This document shows, in pieces, positions 8,274-15,230 of a stretch of DNA of 15,936 nucleotides. Location of the stretch: contig CAKOSN010000038.1 of NCBI GenBank assembly GCA_934102255.1, positions 1 through 15,936 on the forward strand, in the 5' to 3' direction. How positions within the stretch are numbered: the stretch's first letter is position 1; the number at the start of each line of letters is the position of its first letter. Source of the stretch: an uncultured Bacilli bacterium. GTDB lineage: Bacteria; Bacillota_I; Bacilli_A; RF39; UBA660. The position numbers were made by a program, and so were the translations under genes. A model generated the notes under the pieces. It worked only from the letters and a program-made list of their open reading frames with translations. It was not told where the DNA came from and made no database searches.

Positions 8274-9824
8274 TTAATTTTTAGTAATAACATTTCTGAA
8301 TGTCTTATTAATAATAGAACCACCAGTATACCTTGAAAAACTAAAGATGTTGCTAACAGAAACCCCTGCATCATATCCCCTTTCCAACCATGGATATTTA
8401 TCTGTTATTGACCAACTGCCAGAAGAATACCAAGCATTAAAAAGGCCATGTGCTTTATAAACCTCATTCAAAGCTTCACCAATTTTATCTGTGTACCACC
8501 AATTCTCATCAGTGCCATTTTCACCTTCAACTCTATAATGATAAGTACTGTAATATTTAATATTCGGCATATTTTCATCATTAAAGCCACTATTACCATA
8601 AATTATTGTATTATCTTGATTAAGCATAACTCCCATAACATATTCATAAGCACCACCAGACATATCATAAATACCATACGTATTTCCAGTAGTTGAAGCA
8701 TTAACACCTTTACTTTTCCAATCATAACCTTCCGGACAACTATTCGATACGACATAGATAGCATTAAGAGTTTTACCACCGCAACCAGTAATTCCGTTCC
8801 CGTTTGCATAAGAACCATAATCATTAAGATTATCCTCTATTAACACATTATTTTTCCACGGCGTACAACCACTTTCTATACAATTATCCCCGTCAAGATA
8901 CCTACCATACTTAGAATTTGTAAGATAAGCAACTGCTCCCCAGTCCATATTTTTCATCATATGACTATCTACTTCATTAGAATTTAAACCATAAACAGAA
9001 GAAGATGTTGTACTAAAGCTTCTTGATAAATAAAACATAGTACTAACATTCAGATTAGTTAAACTTTTTAAACTAGGTTTTATCGTTGCTAAATCAGTCG
9101 TTCCCGTCATTTCAAACTTTCCTACCCAAATACCAGATAATTCTGTATCACCAAAAGTAAAAGCCGGATGTGTTAAATATTCGCCATTCTTACGGCCATT
9201 TGCTTTAGGTCTTTCCGTACTTTCAAAAATAATATTAATCATTTGCTCATCGCTAACCCCGTTTTCGGCATTCCATAATTTGTAACGATATCTTGGTATC
9301 CATACATACATTTGTAATACATCATCCATATCAATAGTTTTGCCAATTATGTTAGTTTGCAAATTCATATTATCATCGAAATATTTGCTTTTCACAGTAC
9401 TATCAGCACAATTAATTAAAACAGCATTCGCCCATTTATGATTTTCATAGTCATACCAAGAAGTATTTTCATCAGCAACTATAATATTACCAGCAGCATC
9501 ATAAATAACGGGAACAAAACCTTGATAAAGTTCTGGCTTAGTAACATTCTTAATAGTCTGAAAATACAAATTACATTTCACCTTTTTATTTAGATTACTA
9601 ATAAATAAGCCCCACGTCTCATCATTCCAAGTAGACGAGACCTCATCATCACATACAGCTTTTTCAAAAACAGCAGCATTTTTACTGGGTATTTCTGAAT
9701 TTAAAGCATTATCTACATAAACTAAAGCGTTATCGTTATCTAATAATTTCTTTCCAAACTCTAAATTAATTACTTGTAAAAATAGAATTCCTAATATAAT
9801 TAAAATCAGTACTCTTTTCTTCAT
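8274..9824 (-). CDS. Exported or surface protein with FGE/sulfatase-modifying-like C-terminal domain
   Basis: A 516-residue protein with an N-terminal signal or anchor helix (4-20) after MKKR. Residues 58-88 form a small module with Cys58, Trp71, Lys83-Cys84 and YF. Next is a segment rich in W and Y (104-185, including WIPRYRYK). The C-terminal half (about 230-516) resembles the formylglycine-generating-enzyme / C-type-lectin-like fold: GIYDMSGGAYEYVMG near 384-398 echoes the family's GLYDMSGNVWEW, and the end (FSRYTGG...FRNVI) fits too. Catalytic FGE cysteines are not evident, so a binding or adhesin role is more likely than enzymatic; that is inference. AGGAGG sits 5 nt before ATG 9824. A bidirectional terminator separates it from the gene upstream, so its promoter must lie in 9825-10164, where the putative invertible segment is. 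Confidence 0.8.
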   Translation of the reverse strand: MKKRVLILIILGILFLQVINLEFGKKLLDNDNALVYVDNALNSEIPSKNAAVFEKAVCDDEVSSTWNDETWGLFISNLNKKVKCNLYFQTIKNVTKPELYQGFVPVIYDAAGNIIVADENTSWYDYENHKWANAVLINCADSTVKSKYFDDNMNLQTNIIGKTIDMDDVLQMYVWIPRYRYKLWNAENGVSDEQMINIIFESTERPKANGRKNGEYLTHPAFTFGDTELSGIWVGKFEMTGTTDLATIKPSLKSLTNLNVSTMFYLSRSFSTTSSSVYGLNSNEVDSHMMKNMDWGAVAYLTNSKYGRYLDGDNCIESGCTPWKNNVLIEDNLNDYGSYANGNGITGCGGKTLNAIYVVSNSCPEGYDWKSKGVNASTTGNTYGIYDMSGGAYEYVMGVMLNQDNTIIYGNSGFNDENMPNIKYYSTYHYRVEGENGTDENWWYTDKIGEALNEVYKAHGLFNAWYSSGSWSITDKYPWLERGYDAGVSVSNIFSFSRYTGGSIINKTFRNVITKN

Positions 9825-9853
9825 TTTAGCCTCCTAAAGACCATTTTTCGACA

Positions 9854-9878
9854 TCATAGAGTATACAACTCTATGAAA
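9854..9878 (+). repeat. Inverted repeat, left copy (putative recombination site)
   Basis: Arms TCATAGAG (9854-9861) and CTCTATGA (9869-9876) flank the centre TATACAA (9862-9868), followed by AA. The exact reverse complement of all 25 bp is found at 10118-10142. Confidence 0.95.
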
Positions 9879-10070
9879 AATGCCTTCTAAAGCCAGTATT
9901 TACCGGAGTTTATAAATAAGTTGACCATAAATTTTGACCACAATAGAAATTGATTTGTTGACTAAAAAGAACTATGCAAAGCCCTATAAATACTCGTTTA
10001 CCAGCATTTTTTTCTGACCATAATTTTGACTAAAATGATTTAAAAAAGAACCTTTCAAATGCCTTAAAAT
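9879..10070. repeat. Degenerate tandem repeats with TGACCA boxes inside the inverted repeats
   Basis: Related blocks recur at about 80-100 bp: GCCTTCTAAA (9882), GCCCTATAAA (9981) and GCCTTAAAAT (10061); TTTACC at 9899 and 9997; TGACCATAA at 9922 and 10015, each followed by TTTTGAC; AAAGAAC near 9965 and 10045. The pairs TTGACCA / TTGACCA and TGACCA / TTGACTA are 12-13 bp apart, like direct-repeat binding sites of response regulators. No ORF is present here. Confidence 0.5.
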
Positions 10071-10081
10071 TGTGATATAGT
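10053..10081 (+). promoter_or_regulatory. Rightward extended -10 promoter inside the inverted repeats
   Basis: TTTCAA (10053-10058), 17-bp spacer, TATAGT (10076-10081) with TG one base before it. The -35 is poor; the extended -10 carries the call. In the present orientation it serves no gene: a terminator follows at 10165-10201 and the next gene is on the other strand. Confidence 0.45.
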
Positions 10082-10117
10082 TAATATATAAGTTAAAAAT
10101 AGACGCCGATTTTACGC

Positions 10118-10142
10118 TTTCATAGAGTTGTATACTCTATGA
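10118..10142 (-). repeat. Inverted repeat, right copy (putative recombination site)
   Basis: Exact reverse complement of 9854-9878. Here the arms extend to 10 bp (TTTCATAGAG and CTCTATGAAA) around TTGTATA (10128-10134). Confidence 0.95.
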
Positions 10143-10164
10143 AAAACTCCGAATTTAGCACTTT

Positions 10165-10201
10165 AAAAAAACCAGATTTCAATTAAAAATCGGGTCTTTT
10201 T
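10165..10201. terminator. Bidirectional terminator between the envelope genes
   Basis: ACCAGATTT (10171-10179) and AAATCGGGT (10187-10195) pair with one mismatch around a 7-nt loop. On the minus strand the stem runs into six or seven T, ending the 128-residue gene; on the plus strand CTTTTT follows. It insulates the inverted-repeat segment from the right-hand gene. Confidence 0.75.
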
Positions 10202-10233
10202 CATTTTCAATATAATTTTTTAAATCTTAATAA

Positions 10234-10620
10234 CTATTTTACAAAATAAACACTACACTTAGTTTTACTAACTCCATTTGTAATATTAAGAGTCCAACTA
10301 CTAACATCAAAGGTTGCCGTTGCTCCATTCGTACAACTAACATCTTTTAAAGTAAGACTAGTATCTTTACTTGGAAATCCTCCACTAACATAAACATCAT
10401 TAATAAAAGCTATCTTTTTTATTGGCTCATAAGTAAATTCGGCAACCGTCGTTCTTATGACCTCCGTATCAGCATGTGCCGTAAACTTAGAAAAAGCAAA
10501 ATAAACTATCGTTGACAAACATAAACATAAAGAAACTGTACCAATTCCATATTTTAAATATAACACCCTGTTTTTCTTACGGTCTAACTTCTTTAATACC
10601 TTATTATAATCCTTACTCAT
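10234..10620 (-). CDS. Small membrane-anchored protein with a two-cysteine surface module
   Basis: A 128-residue protein with a basic N-terminus (2-23), one membrane helix (about 24-45) and an outside domain. Residues 96-126 carry Cys96, Trp109, Lys121-Cys122 and YF in exactly the spacing found in the next gene (C-X12-W-X11-K-C-X2-Y-F), so the two share a domain, probably closed by a disulphide. No enzyme motif is present. AGAGG lies about 8 nt before ATG 10620. It has its own promoter and terminator. Function is unknown; a surface partner or relative of the downstream secreted protein is inferred. Confidence 0.8.
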   Translation of the reverse strand: MSKDYNKVLKKLDRKKNRVLYLKYGIGTVSLCLCLSTIVYFAFSKFTAHADTEVIRTTVAEFTYEPIKKIAFINDVYVSGGFPSKDTSLTLKDVSCTNGATATFDVSSWTLNITNGVSKTKCSVYFVK

Positions 10621-10646
10621 AACAAATTCCTCTCTACTATAACCAA

Positions 10647-10655
10647 ATTATATCA
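10647..10655 (-). promoter_or_regulatory. Extended -10 promoter of the 128-residue gene
   Basis: Minus strand TGATATAAT (10655-10647), a perfect extended -10. The region upstream is a T-rich run without a clear -35. Confidence 0.65.
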
Positions 10656-10666
10656 AAAAAAAACCA

Positions 10667-10707
10667 AAGAAAAAAGATAAATGCTTATAAATTAATATAA
10701 AGCACTT
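10667..10707 (-). terminator. Weak terminator of the first LCP gene
   Basis: On the minus strand AAGTGCTT(T)ATA pairs with TATAAGCATT, with one bulge and a G-T pair, followed by TATCTTTTTTC. The stop codon lies in the stem. Confidence 0.4.
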
Positions 10708-12092
10708 ACCTTTTCTTTATAACTATTAAGTAACTCCTCATCAGGTATCATTACATATAACTTACTCATTGGATAAGAGAAAGTATAATCTAATGCAGAA
10801 GTACCATTTAAATTTACTGATTCAATTTCATAACTAGAAGGATTACTTATCTCTTTTTTAATAAAGTCAGTTATTTCCTTTTTAGTCATGTTAGTAATCA
10901 TTGCATCATCTAATACATCCAAAAACTTAGTATAACTTGTAATAATTTTAGGACTCATAGCTTTCTTAATTAAAGCCTCTAGAACAATCATTTGATTTTC
11001 ACCACGTGTAATGTCACCGTCAGCGAAGGAATGTCTTTCTCTTACAAACGATAAAGCTGCATCGCCGTCTAAATGATTTAAGCCCTTCTTAAAGCTATAA
11101 GTTTTTGTCATAGTCGAATCATAAATACCCGTTTCAAAAGCATACTTACTATTAACATCAATCCCACCTAGTAAATCAACAATCTTAATTAAAGAAGTAA
11201 AATTAAGTCTAACGTAGTAATCGATTTTTACGCCCGTAAAATTTTCAACGGTCTTCATTGCCGTATCAATGCCATATAAAGAAGCATGTGTAAGTTTATC
11301 CTTACTATTCTTTCCAGCTAAAGTAACATAATAATCTCTTGGAATATGCGCCATGACAATTTTTTTCGTTACCGGATTAACGGTTAAAACAATATTAACA
11401 TCACTTCTAGTTTTAGTAGCAATCTTATTATACGTATCAACCCCACTAATATAAATACTAAAAGTATTCTTTGTTATATCCATATTGTTCTCTTTAACAT
11501 TAGTTTTTATTGTAATTTCATAATCATAAATACTCTTCGTACTACTAGCATACCCAGTATCATTTTCTCTTAATACCGTATCCGTTGCATTATCAATTAA
11601 AATAGCTGGAATCTTTTCCATTAATAGAGCTGAGGTTAAACTAGAAACATCATCGAAAGTAACTGTTTTATCGATTTTTTCCTCTATCTCTTCCACAGCC
11701 TTCGTATAACCTTCATCACTATTTTTTAGAATACCAATCTCTTTTAAATCATCAACCGCTGTATCTAAACTATTTAAAACAACAACCTTATAAGCCTCAA
11801 TCTCCGTTTTAGTATGAATCTTATCTAAAAAACTATTAGTTCTATTTAAATACACACAACCAACAACTTCAAAACCAAATAAAACTATTCCTAAAAATAA
11901 AGCCCATAAATGCTTATGATTAATATTGCCAATTAAAAATATTGTTAAAATAAATAAAACACCACTAATAATACTAAAGTATAATAAACTTAAAACATTA
12001 GTAAAATATAATAAAATCAAAAAAATAATACCCGCAAACAATAAGAAAATATTGAAGTACTGATAAAACTTTCTCTTCTTTTTTTTCTTCAT
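10692..12092 (-). CDS. LCP (LytR-CpsA-Psr) family wall-polymer transferase
   Basis: A 466-residue membrane protein. LCP enzymes move lipid-linked teichoic acid or other glycopolymers onto peptidoglycan, outside the membrane. After a basic start come three membrane helices (about 11-30, 33-54, 61-82), an accessory region (about 95-195), and the LCP domain from SGVDTYN (216-222). Family residues seen are Asp231, IPRD (250-253), KLTHA (266-270), NFTSL...DLLGGI (297-311), FVRERH (349-354, two Arg that bind the lipid pyrophosphate) and ITRGENQ (361-367). The start is ATG 12092, with AGGTGAG 5 nt upstream; a GTG nine bases earlier lies within that ribosome binding site. It is divergent from a second LCP gene, which suggests a paired envelope locus. 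Confidence 0.92.
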   Translation of the reverse strand: MKKKKKRKFYQYFNIFLLFAGIIFLILLYFTNVLSLLYFSIISGVLFILTIFLIGNINHKHLWALFLGIVLFGFEVVGCVYLNRTNSFLDKIHTKTEIEAYKVVVLNSLDTAVDDLKEIGILKNSDEGYTKAVEEIEEKIDKTVTFDDVSSLTSALLMEKIPAILIDNATDTVLRENDTGYASSTKSIYDYEITIKTNVKENNMDITKNTFSIYISGVDTYNKIATKTRSDVNIVLTVNPVTKKIVMAHIPRDYYVTLAGKNSKDKLTHASLYGIDTAMKTVENFTGVKIDYYVRLNFTSLIKIVDLLGGIDVNSKYAFETGIYDSTMTKTYSFKKGLNHLDGDAALSFVRERHSFADGDITRGENQMIVLEALIKKAMSPKIITSYTKFLDVLDDAMITNMTKKEITDFIKKEISNPSSYEIESVNLNGTSALDYTFSYPMSKLYVMIPDEELLNSYKEKVSALY

Positions 12093-12110
12093 CAATCTCA
12101 CCTGCTTAAG

Positions 12111-12139
12111 ATTATAGCATATTTATCTATATATACCAA
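12111..12139 (-). promoter_or_regulatory. Promoter of the leftward LCP gene
   Basis: Minus strand: TTGGTA (12139-12134), 17-bp spacer, TATAAT (12116-12111) with TG one base before it. Confidence 0.75.
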
Positions 12140-12154
12140 TTTTATTACTATAAC

Positions 12155-12183
12155 TTGACATTTTTTTTACTCTTAATTTAACT
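12155..12183 (+). promoter_or_regulatory. Possible distal promoter for the rightward LCP gene
   Basis: A perfect -35 TTGACA (12155-12160) is followed after 17 bp by a weak TTAACT (12178-12183). It lies about 150 bp before the start codon. Confidence 0.25.
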
Positions 12184-12280
12184 AATATTTATACTTTATT
12201 AAAAAATAACTACAGACTATTTTAATTAATAATTACCTATTATTTTAATAACCGTCCTCATTATTTACAAAAAGAAAATA

Positions 12281-12309
12281 TTGTTAAATCTAACCAATTA
12301 GGATATAAT
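12281..12309 (+). promoter_or_regulatory. Promoter of the rightward LCP gene
   Basis: TTGTTA (12281-12286), 17-bp spacer, TATAAT (12304-12309); AAGGAG (12322-12327) and ATG 12335 follow. Confidence 0.75.
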
Positions 12310-12334
12310 AAAATAGAAAATAAGGAGACTTCTT

Positions 12335-14290
12335 ATGAATAAATTTATAAAGAGATTAAAAAATAGTAATAAAGTCTATTTAAGTATTTTAATAGTAACT
12401 TTAATAACCTATTTAATAGGATATATAATATTTGTTAAAAATATAGCCGTCTTAACCGGAATAGAAACATTAGTTAGAATGATTTTAATAATTTTATTTG
12501 GTATCTGGTTTCTAGTTTGGTTAGTAATGGGACTCGTCTATGTCTTTAATAAAAAATACTCTAGTTTTATTATTATGATTATCTTCACTTTATTATTTAA
12601 TGGTATTTTCTTTGTAGCAGGTTATTATATTGATACTATATATAAAGAAATAGATAGTATTAGTAAAGATACTATTAACTATACTACTTATCTTATTAGT
12701 ATGAAAGATACCGAATTTAATAGCGATAGTAAAATTGGTATTATTAGTGATACTACTAATATTGAAGGTAATGTTTTAGCTAAAGAATTAATTAATAAAG
12801 ATAATCTTCCTAATAAGTTATATCAATATGATGATTTTTACATTATGTTAGATGACTTATATAGCGGTAAAATTGATGCTTGTTTTGTTTCTAGTAATTA
12901 TACTATTCTTTTTGCTTCCGAAGAAAAATATCAAAATATTAAAGATGATACAAAAGTAGTTTTACAATATAGTAAAGAAATGAAAAATCAAGATAACATT
13001 AGTTATACTAATAAGAAGTTAACTGAACCTTTTACTATCTTAGTTATGGGAGTTGATAGTGAGGCTAACGGTTTAAATGCTAACGGCGCTTTTAATGGTG
13101 ATACCTTAATGATGATTACCTTTAATCCTAAAACTTTATCAGCTTCGATGTTTAGTGTTCCAAGAGACCTTTACGTTCCTATTAGTTGTCGTAATAATGC
13201 CCTAGCTAAGATAAACTCTTCAGCTGCTTATGGTACTAGTTGTGTTATTAATACAATGAAACAGCTTACTGATATTGATATTGATTACTATGTAAAAATG
13301 AATTTTAAAGGTGTTGTTGATTTAGTTGAAGCTTTAGGCGGTATTACAGTTGATGTTGAAGAACCATGGAGTTGGTATAATGCCGGTGTAAACTATGGTG
13401 GCAAGGTATGTGAGCAAAACTCTAACCGTGAATTTGGCGATAAAGTAGTTTGTATGGACCCAGGAATTCAAACTTTAAATGGTGAACAAGCTCTAGCCTA
13501 TGCCCGTAATCGCCACCAATACATTGGCTCTGACCTAGACCGTATTAGACACCAACAAGATGTTGTTGAAGCTATCGTTGAAAAAGCTAAAACTTTACGT
13601 AGTTTCGATGATTTCAAAAACATTTTAAATGCTGTTCAAAAGAACATGGATACTAATATGACTACTGACCAAATATTATCTTTATATGATGTTGGTAAAT
13701 CAGTTTTAGTTAATACAATTAATGGTAATGAAGTTAAATTCTCAATTTATAAAACAACCTTAGAAACTTATAGTCTTCCTGTCTATTTAGGATACTCTAC
13801 TACTTCAGCCCTAGGCTATTATAAAGATAGTTTAGAAGATATTAAAAAGATGATGAAAACTAATTTAGAACTATTAGAAAAAGTTCCTAATAAAACATTT
13901 AGTATTGATTATAACGAAGATTATACTTTAAAATTTTATGGCAAAAAGATATATGGCGCTAAATCCGTAGCAACCATGCCAAGTCTAATTGGTTCTTCTA
14001 AAGATTATGCAAGTAACTGGGCCGTTAGTAATGGTGTTAATTTAACTACTATCGAAGTTTATGAAGGCGATGAACATTTCAATTATTTATATGCTGACGG
14101 TATTGTAGCTGACCAATCTATTCATGTTAATTCCGTAATAGGTACCGGTACTAATTTAACTATTTACGTTAATAAACGCGCTACTAATGTAGATAATTCT
14201 GATAATCAAGATAATAATAACAATGAAGATAATTCATCTAATGTACCAGAACATAATGAAAATGATACAGTTATTGATAATGAGGAGTAA
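12335..14290 (+). CDS. LCP family wall-polymer transferase with PASTA-like C-terminal domain
   Basis: A 651-residue membrane protein. Three membrane helices (about 14-34, 47-70, 78-97) lead to an accessory region (about 115-215), then the LCP domain (232-420). Visible family residues are GVD (239-241), Asp256, SVPRD (274-278), KINSSAAYG (292-300), MNFKGVVDLVEALGGI (322-337), ARNRH (390-394) and DLDRIRHQQ (400-408). Cys285, Cys303, Cys359 and Cys373 could pair outside the cell. Residues about 545-614 (MPSLIG...VVADQS-like, GTNLTIYV) resemble a PASTA domain, which usually binds peptidoglycan; the last 35 residues are an Asn/Asp/Glu-rich tail. AAGGAG is 7 nt before the ATG. Likely role: attaching a secondary polymer to the wall, as for its divergent neighbour. 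The PASTA call is less sure than the LCP call. Confidence 0.92.
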   Translation: MNKFIKRLKNSNKVYLSILIVTLITYLIGYIIFVKNIAVLTGIETLVRMILIILFGIWFLVWLVMGLVYVFNKKYSSFIIMIIFTLLFNGIFFVAGYYIDTIYKEIDSISKDTINYTTYLISMKDTEFNSDSKIGIISDTTNIEGNVLAKELINKDNLPNKLYQYDDFYIMLDDLYSGKIDACFVSSNYTILFASEEKYQNIKDDTKVVLQYSKEMKNQDNISYTNKKLTEPFTILVMGVDSEANGLNANGAFNGDTLMMITFNPKTLSASMFSVPRDLYVPISCRNNALAKINSSAAYGTSCVINTMKQLTDIDIDYYVKMNFKGVVDLVEALGGITVDVEEPWSWYNAGVNYGGKVCEQNSNREFGDKVVCMDPGIQTLNGEQALAYARNRHQYIGSDLDRIRHQQDVVEAIVEKAKTLRSFDDFKNILNAVQKNMDTNMTTDQILSLYDVGKSVLVNTINGNEVKFSIYKTTLETYSLPVYLGYSTTSALGYYKDSLEDIKKMMKTNLELLEKVPNKTFSIDYNEDYTLKFYGKKIYGAKSVATMPSLIGSSKDYASNWAVSNGVNLTTIEVYEGDEHFNYLYADGIVADQSIHVNSVIGTGTNLTIYVNKRATNVDNSDNQDNNNNEDNSSNVPEHNENDTVIDNEE

Positions 14291-14306
14291 AAAAGCTCCT
14301 CTTTTT
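14282..14306 (+). terminator. Terminator of the rightward LCP gene
   Basis: GAGGAG (14282-14287) and CTCCTC (14296-14301) around the stop codon, then TTTTT. Confidence 0.75.
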
Positions 14307-14329
14307 AAATTAATTAAATTATTAGATTT

Positions 14330-14362
14330 AAAAAAGAAGAAAATTCATTATCAATCTTCTTC
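14330..14362 (-). terminator. Terminator of the leftward 220-residue gene
   Basis: Minus strand GAAGAAGA, 11-nt loop, TTTTCTTC (one G-T pair), then six T. The convergent LCP gene has its own separate hairpin. Confidence 0.65.
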
Positions 14363-15024
14363 TATTCTTTAATACCAGTTTTATCAGTGCTTACTGGATT
14401 GTAAGCAACAACACTATATTTATTATCTTCTTTTACTAAAATAACATCAACTTTTTTATCATAACCTAAATCACTTACATAACTTACATCAGCACTTATT
14501 TCATAAGAATCAACTGAATCTTCACCCATTTTATAAGTTGTCGTTTTAAGTTCATCCATTACTACTTCACTAACTTCTGGTAATAATTGTTTTCTATCAT
14601 TATAGGCATTATCTTCAATATAATCATAAAAATTATCAACTACTTTATTTACAAACATATCTTTTTTAGCTGTATTAAAGTACTGAGAACTAGTTACTTC
14701 ATATTTGTTAATTTTATTATTTAAAGACAATAAATCAATTATAAATACTTTAGCAAGCTCTGTTATATAAGCATTATCATCTACCTCTTCAGCTTCTAGT
14801 ATTTCTTTTAACTTAGCAAATTCACTCTTGTAATAAGAAGAAGCATTATCATTTATATAATAATCATACTCTGGAATATTACTTTCAACTTTACTAACAT
14901 TTACTGGTTCTTCTTTTCTTTGCAAGGTTCCATAAAAATAAAACACAATTCCAAAAATCAAGAACAAAGAAATAAGAGCAAAAAACATCTTAAAAATATC
15001 ACTTTTCTTCATACTTTTTAACAT
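14362..15024 (-). CDS. Membrane-anchored protein of unknown function
   Basis: A 220-residue protein with a short basic start, one membrane helix (about 9-31) and an acidic, Cys-free outer domain rich in Asp, Glu, Tyr and Lys. The C-terminal third (VDSYEISADVSYVS, then KKVDVILVKEDNKYSVVAYNP) looks like paired beta strands, similar in style to small NTF2-like or lipoprotein-like domains, but no family can be named. The start is ATG 15024, with AGGTGA 5 nt upstream; a GTG nine bases earlier overlaps that ribosome binding site. It has its own extended -10 promoter and its own terminator, so it is not co-transcribed with the LCP gene it converges on. Confidence 0.8.
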   Translation of the reverse strand: MLKSMKKSDIFKMFFALISLFLIFGIVFYFYGTLQRKEEPVNVSKVESNIPEYDYYINDNASSYYKSEFAKLKEILEAEEVDDNAYITELAKVFIIDLLSLNNKINKYEVTSSQYFNTAKKDMFVNKVVDNFYDYIEDNAYNDRKQLLPEVSEVVMDELKTTTYKMGEDSVDSYEISADVSYVSDLGYDKKVDVILVKEDNKYSVVAYNPVSTDKTGIKE

Positions 15025-15054
15025 AAATATCACCTATTTTTCTAATATAGGAAT

Positions 15055-15063
15055 ATTATAGCA
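15055..15063 (-). promoter_or_regulatory. Extended -10 promoter of the 220-residue gene
   Basis: Minus strand TGCTATAAT (15063-15055). No good -35. The same TGCTATAAT box serves the leftward LCP gene. Confidence 0.6.
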
Positions 15064-15081
15064 TAAATTTTAATTTTTTAC

Positions 15082-15110
15082 TTGAAATTGTACAGTTTTT
15101 TTGGTATTAT
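15082..15110 (+). promoter_or_regulatory. Promoter of tRNA-Gly
   Basis: TTGAAA (15082-15087), 17-bp spacer, TATTAT (15105-15110). It is 34 nt upstream of the mature tRNA 5' end. Confidence 0.7.
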
Positions 15111-15141
15111 TAAGTTGTCAGTTGAAAGAAAACAACTTAAT
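15109..15141 (+). repeat. 10-bp inverted repeat in the tRNA-Gly leader
   Basis: ATTAAGTTGT (15109-15118) and ACAACTTAAT (15132-15141) are exact complements with a 13-nt loop. The dyad starts in the -10 box and ends 3 nt before the tRNA. Confidence 0.7.
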
Positions 15142-15144
15142 ATT

Positions 15145-15219
15145 GCAGGTGTGGTTCAACGGCTAGAATGCGACCTTGCCAAGGTTGAGACGGGAGTTCG
15201 ATTCTCCTCACTTGCTCCA
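15145..15219 (+). tRNA. tRNA-Gly (anticodon GCC)
   Basis: The acceptor GCAGGTG pairs fully with CACTTGC; discriminator T and encoded CCA. The anticodon stem CGACC/GGTTG encloses TTGCCAA, giving GCC at 15178-15180. The T-arm is GGGAG with loop TTCGATT and CTCCT-type pairing. It reads GGC and GGT codons. A 66-codon open frame over it is a chance translation of the tRNA. Confidence 0.95.
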
Positions 15220-15230
15220 TTGACGAATCT

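Larger units (their letters stand above)
9854..10142. promoter_or_regulatory. Candidate invertible promoter switch flanked by 25-bp inverted repeats
   Basis: Two perfect 25-bp copies in opposite orientation bound 239 bp of non-coding DNA. Each copy is a dyad of 8-bp arms around an asymmetric 7-bp centre, the layout of a tyrosine-recombinase crossover site; head-to-head sites give inversion. Inside, the best promoter (TTTCAA, 17 bp, TGATATAGT, ending 10081) points right, away from the surface-protein gene. I find no good leftward promoter in the present orientation. Inversion would place that promoter at about 9915-9943 reading left, through the repeat and into the AGGAGG of the gene at 9824. 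The terminator at 10165-10201 blocks both read-through from the right and the rightward transcript. Known parallel: invertible promoters of gut Firmicutes such as cwpV of Clostridioides difficile. No recombinase for it is visible. Confidence 0.6.

Noticed and set aside
8448..8824. Open frames of 82 (plus) and 73 (minus) codons
   Set aside because: Both are shadows within the 516-residue surface-protein gene.
9879..10117. Leftward promoters in the present orientation, e.g. GTCAAA with TATAAA near 9911, or TATACT in the repeat centre
   Set aside because: Their -35 boxes match poorly (GTCAAA, AGAAGG), so they are weaker candidates than the rightward extended -10; low-level leftward transcription remains possible.
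9854..10142. A MITE or other small transposon with terminal inverted repeats
   Set aside because: The bases just outside the repeats show no target-site duplication, and each repeat has its own internal dyad with a 7-bp centre, which fits a recombinase site better. Not fully excluded without other genomic copies.
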